Source of the DNA: Candidatus Thiosymbion ectosymbiont of Robbea hypermnestra
GTDB taxonomy: Bacteria; Pseudomonadota; Gammaproteobacteria; Chromatiales; Chromatiaceae
Reading direction: 5' to 3'
DNA length: 7,975 bases
NCBI GenBank assembly: GCA_020443945.1
Contig: JAIZWN010000649.1
Span: 1 to 7,975, forward strand
Below, in pieces: positions 1 to 5,753 of this stretch (within the stretch, counting starts at the first letter, position 1; each line of letters begins with the position of its first letter). The position numbers and the translations under genes were made by a program. The notes below the pieces were generated by a model. That model saw nothing but the letters and a program-made list of their open reading frames with translations, did not search any database and was not told the DNA's origin.

Positions 1-53
1 TTGATTTTGCTTGGTATGGAGTCATGAACCGTAGCGAAGTGAAGCCATTGATT

Positions 54-95
54 CCCCCTCTCCCTGCCCCCCCTCTCCCGCCAGGGGCGAGGGGC
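54..95. repeat. C-rich tandem repeat with hairpin
   Basis: The 10-mer CCCCTCTCCC occurs twice, at 55-64 and 70-79. The second copy is followed by GAGGGG at 89-94, which can pair with CCCCTC at 70-75. A related hairpin lies at 254-284, so this looks like a family of small palindromic intergenic repeats. No function can be assigned from the sequence. Confidence 0.55.
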
Positions 96-215
96 TTTGG
101 GCCGTAGCCAGTCTGGTAGGACCACGGCTCACCTGGACCGCGCGGCATGGCTTGAGTTTTTAGACAGCCTCTGAAGGATTGCACGGCAGCAATTTTTCAA
201 GGTCCCCAAATAAAG

Positions 216-252
216 AATCCTGTTAATCTTAAAAATCCTGTGAATCCTGTCC
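216..252 (+). repeat. Dispersed 37-bp repeat, copy A (AATCCTGTTAATC type)
   Basis: This 37-bp element begins AATCCTGTTAATC and ends ATCCTGTCC, with the ATCCTGT core iterated inside it. It matches the reverse complement of 7683-7719 at 32 of 37 positions, so the window holds two copies in opposite orientation, one near each end. Repeats of this appearance are, from general experience, scattered between genes in environmental Gammaproteobacteria. They encode nothing and their function is not established. Confidence 0.75.
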
Positions 253-253
253 T

Positions 254-284
254 CCTCTCCCACCGGGAGCGGGCCGGGGAGAGG
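254..284. repeat. Hairpin with 8-bp perfect arms
   Basis: CCTCTCCC at 254-261 is the exact reverse complement of GGGAGAGG at 277-284, enclosing a GC-rich 15-base loop. It directly abuts the dispersed repeat ending at 252 and shares its arm sequence with the C-rich repeat at 54-95. No U-tract follows it, so I treat it as a palindromic intergenic repeat and not as a terminator. Confidence 0.6.
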
Positions 285-381
285 GGGATCAGGGAGCGGT
301 GCCCGTATCCTGCCGCGTGGTGTCTTAAGATTTGTGGTTTTCGGGATTTGGCGTAGAGACTTCCCTTCACCATCATGGTTG

Positions 382-451
382 TCCGCAGATTACGCCGATT
401 TTCACGGATTACTGCATTTTTTCATCGGCGAGAATCTGCGTAATCTGCGGA
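382..451. repeat. Long imperfect inverted repeat (19-bp arms)
   Basis: The left arm at 382-400 begins TCCGCAGATTACGC and pairs with the right arm at 433-451, which ends GTAATCTGCGGA; 18 of 19 positions are complementary. The 32-base interval between the arms holds further short copies of the motif, such as TCACGGATTA near 402-411. It ends about 65 bp before the HisD-family start codon, so it could form a strong stem in the 5' leader if transcribed. A mobile palindromic repeat is the simpler reading. Confidence 0.7.
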
Positions 452-516
452 TTCACGCATCGCAGATCACAACACTACCTCCTGCCGAACTGACCACCGA
501 AGAGAGGTTATGCACG

Positions 517-1821
517 ATGAAGATCAATGTTTTCGATCTGCAATCCATGTCGAAACTGGAGATCGAGAAGTTATTGCGTCGGTCGGAGATAGACATCGCG
601 GCATTGCTCGAAAGCGTCGATCCGATCATCAGGAACGTGCGTGAGAATGGGGACGATGCCTTGCTCCGTTATGCGCGGGAATTCGACGGCGCGGTGATGG
701 AGAAGGCCGATATCAAGGTCTCACCAAAGGAGATGGAGACCGCCTGCCGCGAGTTGGATCAGGAAATCAAGGATGTCATCGAGTACTCGGCAAGGAATAT
801 CGGAACATTCCACGAGAAGCAGATGCCCGAGGAAATGTGGTTTACGGAGGTGATGCCGGGGATTCTCGCGGGGGAGAAGACAACCCCGATTACCTCCGCG
901 GGTCTGTATGTGCCCAGCGGAAAGGGTTCTTTTCCTTCCGTGATGCTCATGCTGGGTATCCCCGCGGTTATCGCCGGGGTGCCGCAGGTCATTGTCTGCA
1001 CGCCGCCGAGACCGGATGGCAGCCTGGATCCGGCTATTCTCTTCGCGGCGAGCGTATGCGGGATTACCGAGGTGTACCGGGTCGGCGGCGCCCAGGCTAT
1101 CGCGGCCATGGCTTATGGTACGGAAACGGTGCCCAGGGTCGTGAAGACCCTGGGGCCGGGAAGCAGCTATGTCACCGCCGCCAAGCGCAAGCTGTTCGGT
1201 GACATCGATCCGGGGACCCCGGCCGGGCCCAGTGAATCCATCGTGCTTTGCGACGAGTCCGCGGAGCCACGGATTGCCGCCCTGGATTTACTGATCGAGG
1301 CCGAGCATGGTCCCGATTCGTCCGTGCTCCTGGTCACCCACAGCGGCGCGCTGATCGAGCGCGTGAAAGCCATGATTCCGGGACTGGTGGCGGATTTGCC
1401 GGCGGAGAGACGGGGGTATTGCGAGACGGTTCTATCCAACTATGGGGGCATCGTGAAGACGGCATCCCTCGATGAGTCCATCCGGTTCGCCAACGAGTTC
1501 GCGCCGGAACATCTGGAGATGATGGTGGCGGAGCCGCTGGCGGTTATCCCGAAGATTCGCAATGCCGGTGAGATTCTGATCGGCAAGTATACCCCGCTCA
1601 CCATCGGCAACTTTTCGCTCGGGGTCAATGCCGTCTTGCCGACCGGCGGCTTCGCGCGGTCGTTCTCGTGCGTGACCGTGTTCGATTTTCTCAAACGCAC
1701 CTCCATCGGCTATGTCTCGCAGGCGGCCTATCCGGAAATCAGCCGGGTCGCCCAGAAGTTCGCCGAGTACGAAGGCTTTCCGTCGCACGCGGCGGCGATT
1801 CGTAAGAGGGGCGATCTTTAG
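517..1821 (+). CDS. hisD: Histidinol dehydrogenase family protein (HisD-like, divergent active site)
   Basis: HisD enzymes are NAD-dependent, zinc-containing cytoplasmic dehydrogenases; the biosynthetic member oxidises L-histidinol to L-histidine in two steps. The protein is 434 aa from the ATG at 517, the same length as E. coli HisD. An AGAGAGG ribosome site at 501-507 fixes this start over the longer open frame. Family motifs are clear: GPGSSYVT (213-220), PAGPSE (235-240), EAEHGPDS (261-268), FAPEHLE (328-334), VLPTGGFARSF (373-383) and FPSH (421-424). By spacing, catalytic Glu326/His327 of the E. coli enzyme correspond to E331/H332, Glu414 to E419, and zinc ligands His262 and His419 to H264 and H424. 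However, ligand Gln259 is E261, ligand Asp360 is N365, and substrate-contact His367 is A372. No his genes are adjacent. Family membership is secure. The substrate is not: a paralogue acting on another hydroxy compound, as in the HisD-related sulfonate dehydrogenase HpsN, is quite possible. Confidence 0.9.
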   Translation: MKINVFDLQSMSKLEIEKLLRRSEIDIAALLESVDPIIRNVRENGDDALLRYAREFDGAVMEKADIKVSPKEMETACRELDQEIKDVIEYSARNIGTFHEKQMPEEMWFTEVMPGILAGEKTTPITSAGLYVPSGKGSFPSVMLMLGIPAVIAGVPQVIVCTPPRPDGSLDPAILFAASVCGITEVYRVGGAQAIAAMAYGTETVPRVVKTLGPGSSYVTAAKRKLFGDIDPGTPAGPSESIVLCDESAEPRIAALDLLIEAEHGPDSSVLLVTHSGALIERVKAMIPGLVADLPAERRGYCETVLSNYGGIVKTASLDESIRFANEFAPEHLEMMVAEPLAVIPKIRNAGEILIGKYTPLTIGNFSLGVNAVLPTGGFARSFSCVTVFDFLKRTSIGYVSQAAYPEISRVAQKFAEYEGFPSHAAAIRKRGDL

Positions 1822-1933
1822 AATGGTCGCGGATTTTGCGGATGCTTCTCTACCGGAGCGGCGATCCGTTCTTCGATCTTTCCGATCCCTCCGGAGACGG
1901 TCCTTGGGCGGGTGCCCATGATTCCGATTCCCC

Positions 1934-1967
1934 GTAGGCGTCGAGCCGCAACGGTTGGGATGCCTAC
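1934..1967. terminator. Possible stem-loop between convergent genes
   Basis: GTAGGC (1934-1939) pairs with GCCTAC (1962-1967). The stem continues through a G·T pair to TC/GA, and a small CCG/CGG stem lies inside the loop. It sits between the convergent HisD-family gene and hemH and overlaps the hemH stop codon (1964-1966). There is no T-run on either strand, so a factor-independent terminator is only a weak suggestion. Confidence 0.25.
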
Positions 1968-3040
1968 CGAATCGGTCGCTCCCGCAGGGCGGTCGCGGCC
2001 TGCCCCTGGGTCTGCGGCCAGCCCGCGCTATGCCGCAGGATCAGCGCGGTGAGGGCCTCCAGATGGTCGGCTCGGTCGTTCAGGGCCGGGATGTAGCTGA
2101 ACGCCTCGCCCCCGGCCGCCAGAAAGAGCTCCCGGTTCATCACGGCGATTTCTTCCAGGGTCTCCAGGCAGTCGGCCGAAAATCCGGGGCAGATGACATG
2201 GACCTTCCTTACGCCTTCGCGGCCCCAGGCCGTCAGGGTCTCATCCGTGTAGGGGCGCAGCCACTCCTTGTGGCCGACGCGGGACTGGAAGGCGAGCCGC
2301 CACCGCTGGGGGTCGAGTTCGAGGGCCTCGGCCGTCAGGCGCGCGGTCTTACGGCATTGGCAACCGTAGGGATCGCCGCGCAGGAGGTACTCCCGGGGAA
2401 GGCCGTGGAAGGAGAAAAGCAGCCGGTCCGGTTCGCCCCCTTCGGCCCAGTGGGCGCGGATGCTCCGCGCCAGGGCATCGATGTAGCCCGGCTCGTCATG
2501 GTATTGGTTGACAAAACGCAGCTCCGGCAGCCGACGCCAGGTCGCAAGCTCAGCGGTAACCGCATCGAAGCCGGAGGCCGTGGTGGTCGCCGAGTATTGC
2601 GGGTAGAGCGGCAGCACCAGGATCCGGCGGGCGTTCAGGTCGCGGAGATCGGCCAACGCCGAGGCGATCGAGGGGTTGCCGTAGCGCATTCCGAGCGCCA
2701 CCCGCATTTGTCCCGGCAGGTGCCGGTCGAGCCGCTCCTGCAGGGCCCTGGCCTGACGCCGGGCGATGGTGAGCAGGGGCGAGCCCTGCGCCGTCCATAC
2801 CGAGCGGTAGGATCGGGCGGAGCGCCGCGGGCGCAGACGTAACAGGACGCCATGCAGGATCGGCCACCAGAGGGCGCGGGGCAGCTCGATTACCCGCGGG
2901 TCGCTCAGGAACTCGGCCAGATAGCGCCGCACCGCGGGCACCGTCGGGGCGTCCGGCGTGCCCAGGTTGATCAGAAGCACGCCCGACACCTGCGGCGTGC
3001 CATGTCGAAATCCAGTCTCGGTTTTCTGCTCAGGTCTCAC
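1964..3040 (-). CDS. hemH: Ferrochelatase (protoporphyrin/coproporphyrin ferrochelatase)
   Basis: HemH inserts Fe(II) into protoporphyrin IX, the last step of protohaem synthesis; it is cytoplasmic or membrane-associated. The 358-aa product has the family hallmarks in order: GVLLINLGTPDAP near the N-terminus (20-32), RYGNPSI (119-125), LPLYPQYSATTTAS (143-156), FSFHGLP with the invariant metal-site histidine H212, GDPYGCQCRKTARL (222-235), FQSRVG (251-256) and CPGFSADCLETLEEI (284-298). In the last motif E293 aligns with the conserved glutamate of known ferrochelatases. The start is a GTG at 3040-3038. It gives about 19 residues before the conserved core and has only a weak upstream GGACGG, so translation may depend on the gene ahead. 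It lies 61 bp downstream of a hemerythrin-domain gene on the same strand, probably in one transcript, and converges on the HisD-family gene. The conserved motifs are all intact; I see no sign of decay. Confidence 0.96.
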   Translation of the reverse strand: MRPEQKTETGFRHGTPQVSGVLLINLGTPDAPTVPAVRRYLAEFLSDPRVIELPRALWWPILHGVLLRLRPRRSARSYRSVWTAQGSPLLTIARRQARALQERLDRHLPGQMRVALGMRYGNPSIASALADLRDLNARRILVLPLYPQYSATTTASGFDAVTAELATWRRLPELRFVNQYHDEPGYIDALARSIRAHWAEGGEPDRLLFSFHGLPREYLLRGDPYGCQCRKTARLTAEALELDPQRWRLAFQSRVGHKEWLRPYTDETLTAWGREGVRKVHVICPGFSADCLETLEEIAVMNRELFLAAGGEAFSYIPALNDRADHLEALTALILRHSAGWPQTQGQAATALRERPIR

Positions 3041-3101
3041 GAATCACCGTCCGGCGTGCGCGGCCAGAATCGGCGGTCGGCAGCGCCCGGCGCCGGCAGT
3101 C

Positions 3102-3653
3102 TCATAGCCGATCCCGCTCCGTCAGATACTGACACAGGGTGTGAAAGCGCCTGCGTCCCGCGGGACCGAACAAGGGGTCCTCGTGGCTCGAGGTCGTGGC
3201 GAGAAGCCGCTCCCAATCGCCCGCGGACAGCCGTTCCCGGGCCAACGGAAAGGCCTCGCGTTCCTCCAGGTCCAAATGCTCCCGCAGGGCCTCGACCAGC
3301 TCGCGTCCCTGGACCTCCACCTGGTCCCGTCGCAAGACCTCCTCGTGCACGATACCCTCCAGCGACTGGCGGAATTGCTTGTTGATCCGAGTGAGCTGCA
3401 AGTGTTGATCGGTCAGCCGATCCAACACCGGATACCTCTCGTCGGTATGCGCCCGGAGCCGGTCGAAGATGTCCTCCTCGTTCGGGTGGTGAACCTGATC
3501 GGCATAGCTCTCTATATACTCCAGCATCTCGCACATGAGCTCGTAATCCGGCTCGTCGCCCGCATGGAACCGATCCAACAGATCGTCCAGCAGATCGAGC
3601 ACGCGCACGAGGTGTCTGTGATCCTGGGTGAGACGGTCGAGCAGCTCGGCCAT
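3102..3653 (-). CDS. Hemerythrin-domain (HHE) cation-binding protein
   Basis: Hemerythrin-like proteins are four-helix bundles that hold a di-iron centre and bind O2, sense oxygen or NO, or handle iron. The 183-aa product is predicted almost wholly helical. It carries the expected ligand pattern: DHRHL (H12, H14), HHPNEED (H55/H56 with E59/E60 in HxxxE spacing), DQHLQL (H84) and EHLDLEERE (H126 with E130). The core spans about residues 1-142; the C-terminal 40 residues (GDWERLLATTSSHEDPLFG onward) are typical of bacterial HHE proteins. The ATG at 3653-3651 is preceded on the - strand by AGGA seven bases upstream. There is no signal peptide or membrane segment, so it is cytoplasmic. It is the first gene of a unit with hemH, suggesting a link to iron supply or oxidative/nitrosative protection of haem synthesis. 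That link is inference from position only. Whether it acts as O2 carrier, sensor or iron-repair protein cannot be told. Confidence 0.9.
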   Translation of the reverse strand: MAELLDRLTQDHRHLVRVLDLLDDLLDRFHAGDEPDYELMCEMLEYIESYADQVHHPNEEDIFDRLRAHTDERYPVLDRLTDQHLQLTRINKQFRQSLEGIVHEEVLRRDQVEVQGRELVEALREHLDLEEREAFPLARERLSAGDWERLLATTSSHEDPLFGPAGRRRFHTLCQYLTERDRL

Positions 3654-3767
3654 GGCTTCTTCCTCTTCCCTAAAACCCGATAGACGAGGGGGGATAGAAC
3701 CGAGTTACGGCACCAGTCACGAATCAGTCTAGCACGACAACCGCATGGGTGTTTTCCAGCCGGTCTG

Positions 3768-3776
3768 TGACATAAT
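3768..3776 (+). promoter_or_regulatory. Candidate extended -10 promoter for yajC
   Basis: TGACATAAT (3768-3776) combines a TG dinucleotide with a five-of-six match to TATAAT, the extended -10 arrangement that can dispense with a good -35 box. No convincing -35 is seen 17 bp upstream. Transcription would begin near 3783, about 55 bases ahead of the yajC ATG, and would run into the toxin-like gene. The element lies in the 184-bp spacer between the divergently transcribed hemerythrin gene and yajC. No promoter could be located for the opposite strand. Confidence 0.45.
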
Positions 3777-3837
3777 GGATCATTCGATCCGCCACGCCCC
3801 CTGATTGGGTTTTTGCTGCTTTGCGAGGACTTTATCC

Positions 3838-4164
3838 ATGAGCTTTTTCATCTCCGACGCCTTGGCGCAACAAGGCGCCGCTACCGGCGACTCGATGCTG
3901 GGTCTGCTGTTCCCGATCGGCCTGGTGGTGATCCTGTATTTCCTGATGATCCGCCCGCAGGTGAAGCGCCAGAAGGAGCACAAGAAAATGGTTGAGGCCC
4001 TGACCAAGGGCGACGAGGTAGCCACCATGGGCGGCCTGGTCGGGCGCATCCTGGACCTGGGGGATAACTTCGCGAGGCTGGAGGTGGCGGAGGGTATCGA
4101 GGTCAAGGTTCGCCGCCAGTCGGTCGAGTCCGTACTGCCGAAGGGCTCGCTCAAGGAGTTATGA
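3838..4164 (+). CDS. yajC: Sec translocon accessory subunit YajC
   Basis: YajC is a small inner-membrane protein that joins SecD and SecF in the accessory complex of the SecYEG protein-export channel. The 108-aa product is close to the 110 aa of E. coli YajC. It shows the family plan: a short N-terminus ending in a QQG-type segment, one transmembrane helix (about 19-36, LLFPIGLVVILYFLMIRPQ), then the hallmark RPQxKRQKEHKKM and a cytoplasmic domain with LTKGDEVATMGGLVGRI and a basic end (VKVRRQSVESVLPKGSLKEL). The ATG at 3838 is preferred over an upstream in-frame TTG because it has GAGG at 3824-3827 and gives the normal family length. A candidate promoter lies upstream at 3768. In most relatives secD follows within tens of bases; here a toxin-like gene starts 15 bp after the stop, an abnormal arrangement. 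The tgt/queA neighbours common in gammaproteobacteria are absent upstream. Confidence 0.95.
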   Translation: MSFFISDALAQQGAATGDSMLGLLFPIGLVVILYFLMIRPQVKRQKEHKKMVEALTKGDEVATMGGLVGRILDLGDNFARLEVAEGIEVKVRRQSVESVLPKGSLKEL

Positions 4165-4179
4165 TCCAAGGAACCATCC

Positions 4180-5100
4180 ATGGGAGGCAGAGGACCGGGA
4201 CCACTCGGAACGGATCGTAACCATCCCTCCAGATCTCCGGGGGTCGGGGGCTTCGTGGGCGGCAACGGACCAGGACCGCTGGGGATGGATTGCAACAATC
4301 CCCCCATCCATCCGGGGGCTACCTACCTCAAGGATTGGCGCTTACCAGGGCCGTGGCCCGAGGGCTTCGAGCCAGTGCTTCCGGCTCCTCATTCACTGGC
4401 TTCTCACCCAGGGGAGGTACATCTCGACGAGATAACGCCCATCATCCATTTCATCGTCGCTGAAATGAACACCAACGCCCAGAGCGCCGATGTAAAGAAA
4501 ATGGCCGAGCTGAATCGCTTTTCCGCCCAGGCTTGCATTACGGATTTCAAAGAGCTGCCGCTTTGGAGGCAACTACTGGGCCTAGGTATCACACCTGCTC
4601 AATGCGTGGATATGCAGCTTTCTTATCACTCGGCGGCACTGCTCCTGTGGACCTGGAAGGTACGCACCGGCGGTGACTGGGATCATAAACCCCAGATCGC
4701 GACCCGCTTCCATCCGTGTGACCCGAAGGAACAGCAGTGGCATCTGCACGGCGATACCCTCTACTACTATGACATTTGGTCCAATCTGCACTATGGGTAT
4801 GTGGGCATGGCCGCCGGATTTTCCGAGTCGGCATTGCTCGATGGCGCCGGCCTTGAGCAGATCGGCTCGGACTTACTAAGGGGGAAGCTACCCAAGAGGT
4901 CCGAAGGCATCGCCGGGATGCGGGCCTGGGACGACCCTAAAGACAGATTCGCCATCAAACTGGGCATCGGGCTCTGGCCCCGACCGGCAGACCCAGAGGA
5001 AATCAAGGTTCTCGTCATTCGCCACCGTTACCAGCTTAGAACCAAATTATGGGAACCGTGGAAAATGGCGGGTCCCCCCTGCCCCACACGGATACCTTGA
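4180..5100 (+). CDS. Polymorphic toxin type 44 (Ntox44-like) domain protein, no recognised delivery domain
   Basis: I recognise residues about 80-266 as a polymorphic toxin type 44 domain, a C-terminal toxin module otherwise found at the end of Rhs, secretion-system and other contact-dependent effectors. Landmarks are an N-terminal helical part (ITPIIHFIVAEMNTNAQS, 85-102), VRTGGDWDHKP (161-171), YYYDIWSNLHYGYVGMAAGF (195-214), LLDGAGLEQ (219-227) and WDDPKDRFAIKLGIGLW (250-266). Conserved polar residues such as D168/H169, N202, H204, E216 and D221 are active-site candidates; the activity itself is not inferable here. Residues 1-46 are two 20-residue Gly/Pro repeats. No signal peptide, Rhs core, PAAR, haemagglutinin or YD repeat is present, so the 306-aa protein is either a free-standing toxin or a detached toxin tip. 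The ATG at 4180 has AAGGA at 4168-4172 and begins 15 bp after yajC, implying cotranscription and perhaps coupled translation. Third-position GC is lower than in secD. The domain call is from memory of the family and needs a profile search. Confidence 0.72.
   Translation: MGGRGPGPLGTDRNHPSRSPGVGGFVGGNGPGPLGMDCNNPPIHPGATYLKDWRLPGPWPEGFEPVLPAPHSLASHPGEVHLDEITPIIHFIVAEMNTNAQSADVKKMAELNRFSAQACITDFKELPLWRQLLGLGITPAQCVDMQLSYHSAALLLWTWKVRTGGDWDHKPQIATRFHPCDPKEQQWHLHGDTLYYYDIWSNLHYGYVGMAAGFSESALLDGAGLEQIGSDLLRGKLPKRSEGIAGMRAWDDPKDRFAIKLGIGLWPRPADPEEIKVLVIRHRYQLRTKLWEPWKMAGPPCPTRIP
4183..4317 (+). repeat. Two-copy 60-bp in-frame direct repeat (GPGPLG motif)
   Basis: Codons 2-21 (4183-4242) and 27-46 (4258-4317) of the toxin-like gene repeat with a 75-bp period. 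Both encode GG-x-GPGPLG-x-D-x-N-x-P followed by a PG end. The nucleotide copies have drifted mainly at third positions, which indicates an old duplication maintained as protein. Copy 1 reads GRGPGPLGTDRNHP and copy 2 GNGPGPLGMDCNNP. It forms a flexible linker-like N-terminus before the toxin domain. It could be a remnant of a linker that once joined the domain to a larger carrier protein. Confidence 0.8.
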
Positions 5101-5203
5101 ATTTTTCGGGGTGCCCTTATCAGGGGTCTGGCGAGAACGGCATGATTCGGGGCCTTCGCCGGTGACTGACTCCCGGCCGACCGCCTGCCGAGGCTCCATT
5201 CTC

Positions 5204-5686
5204 ATGGGCTGTCTGTGGCTCATTGTGGGCACATTCCTAGTTGTATTTATGCTTGCGTGTTTCTTCCTGGGTTGTGACCACCTGTGGCGCACTGATGTGG
5301 TGAAGGCAAGAATCCATTACATGGCTACCGATCCCGGCGACAAACTGACCGAGGTATACCTATATGCAGGTGCTGGTAACATATCTTGGGTCGATATTGC
5401 CGCCGGTGAAATCGTATCCGCCACCCTCGTATATGACAGCGAGATGATCCGAGTACCGGGTCATCGAGTAGTTGTCGCTTTGGTATATAAACTCGACGGC
5501 AAAAGGTACGACTGGGATGGTCTGCTGTTTCCGCATGGAATGGGCTACCGGATCGAGCTGACGATCGATGCGGAGGGCGCCGTCACCTATCGCTGTTGTA
5601 TCCTTCCCTGCAGATTGGCCACGGGGAATAGCCCGCCGGATAAGGGGTGTGCGAAAAGATTCCGGGGACCTGGATCATCCCTATAG
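5204..5686 (+). CDS. Small membrane-anchored protein, candidate immunity partner of the toxin-like gene
   Basis: I do not recognise the family. From the ATG at 5204 the product is 160 aa: one hydrophobic helix (about 3-23, CLWLIVGTFLVVFMLACFF) followed by a domain of roughly 115 residues that looks beta-rich (VVKARIHYM, TEVYLYAGAG, VSATLVYDS, VVVALVYKLDGKRYDW, GYRIELTIDAEGAVTYR). It ends in a cysteine cluster CCILPC (131-136) and a polar tail. The topology suggests a domain anchored at the inner membrane, perhaps facing the periplasm where the cysteines could form disulphides. GAGG at 5190-5193 supports this start. An in-frame GTG at 5111 would add 31 residues including two arginines, and has no clear ribosome site. 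It follows the toxin-like gene by 103 bp in the same orientation, the standard position of an immunity gene. A sampled line (5341-5400) is 45% GC against 75% for one in secD (6541-6600). The immunity role is inferred from position only. Confidence 0.6.
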   Translation: MGCLWLIVGTFLVVFMLACFFLGCDHLWRTDVVKARIHYMATDPGDKLTEVYLYAGAGNISWVDIAAGEIVSATLVYDSEMIRVPGHRVVVALVYKLDGKRYDWDGLLFPHGMGYRIELTIDAEGAVTYRCCILPCRLATGNSPPDKGCAKRFRGPGSSL

Positions 5687-5753
5687 CCCCGAGCCCTATC
5701 CGACCTCGATGGAGTGACACGGACTCCGGGACCTGACACGTGATGGAATTTCG

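Larger units (their letters stand above)
1..516. other. Gene-free, repeat-dense region upstream of the HisD-family gene
   Basis: I see no convincing gene in these 516 bases. The + frame of the downstream dehydrogenase stays open back to about 334, but that extension encodes no family sequence and runs through an inverted repeat, so it is not coding. The first 27 bases are open in frame 1 and end at a TGA at 25-27. This could be the tail of an upstream gene but is too short to support. The region carries four repeat structures listed separately: C-rich tandem copies and a hairpin (54-95), a dispersed repeat (216-252), a hairpin (254-284) and a long imperfect palindrome (382-451). No sigma-70 promoter stands out, so the promoter for the downstream gene is not located. 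Confidence 0.7.

Noticed and set aside
334..516. Extending the HisD-family protein upstream by 61 residues
   Set aside because: The added sequence has no family similarity, covers a palindromic repeat, and the ATG at 517 has a good ribosome site and gives the normal 434-aa length.
1955..2842. Long + strand open frame (295 codons) opposite hemH
   Set aside because: It is the antisense shadow of the GC-rich ferrochelatase gene; its translation is Gly/Arg/Pro-rich with no family motif, whereas the - strand frame has complete HemH motifs.
3671..3740. Sigma-70 promoter for the hemerythrin–hemH unit on the - strand
   Set aside because: TTGTCG (3740-3735 on the - strand) resembles a -35 box but no acceptable -10 hexamer lies at a suitable distance.
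3805..3837. Earlier TTG start for yajC
   Set aside because: It would add 11 residues including cysteines not typical of YajC; ATG 3838 with GAGG at 3824-3827 gives the usual length.
4162..5686. Target-site duplication or terminal inverted repeats flanking the toxin cassette
   Set aside because: Only very short similarities such as GATC and ATCC are present at the two edges; nothing exceeds chance, so no transposon is called.
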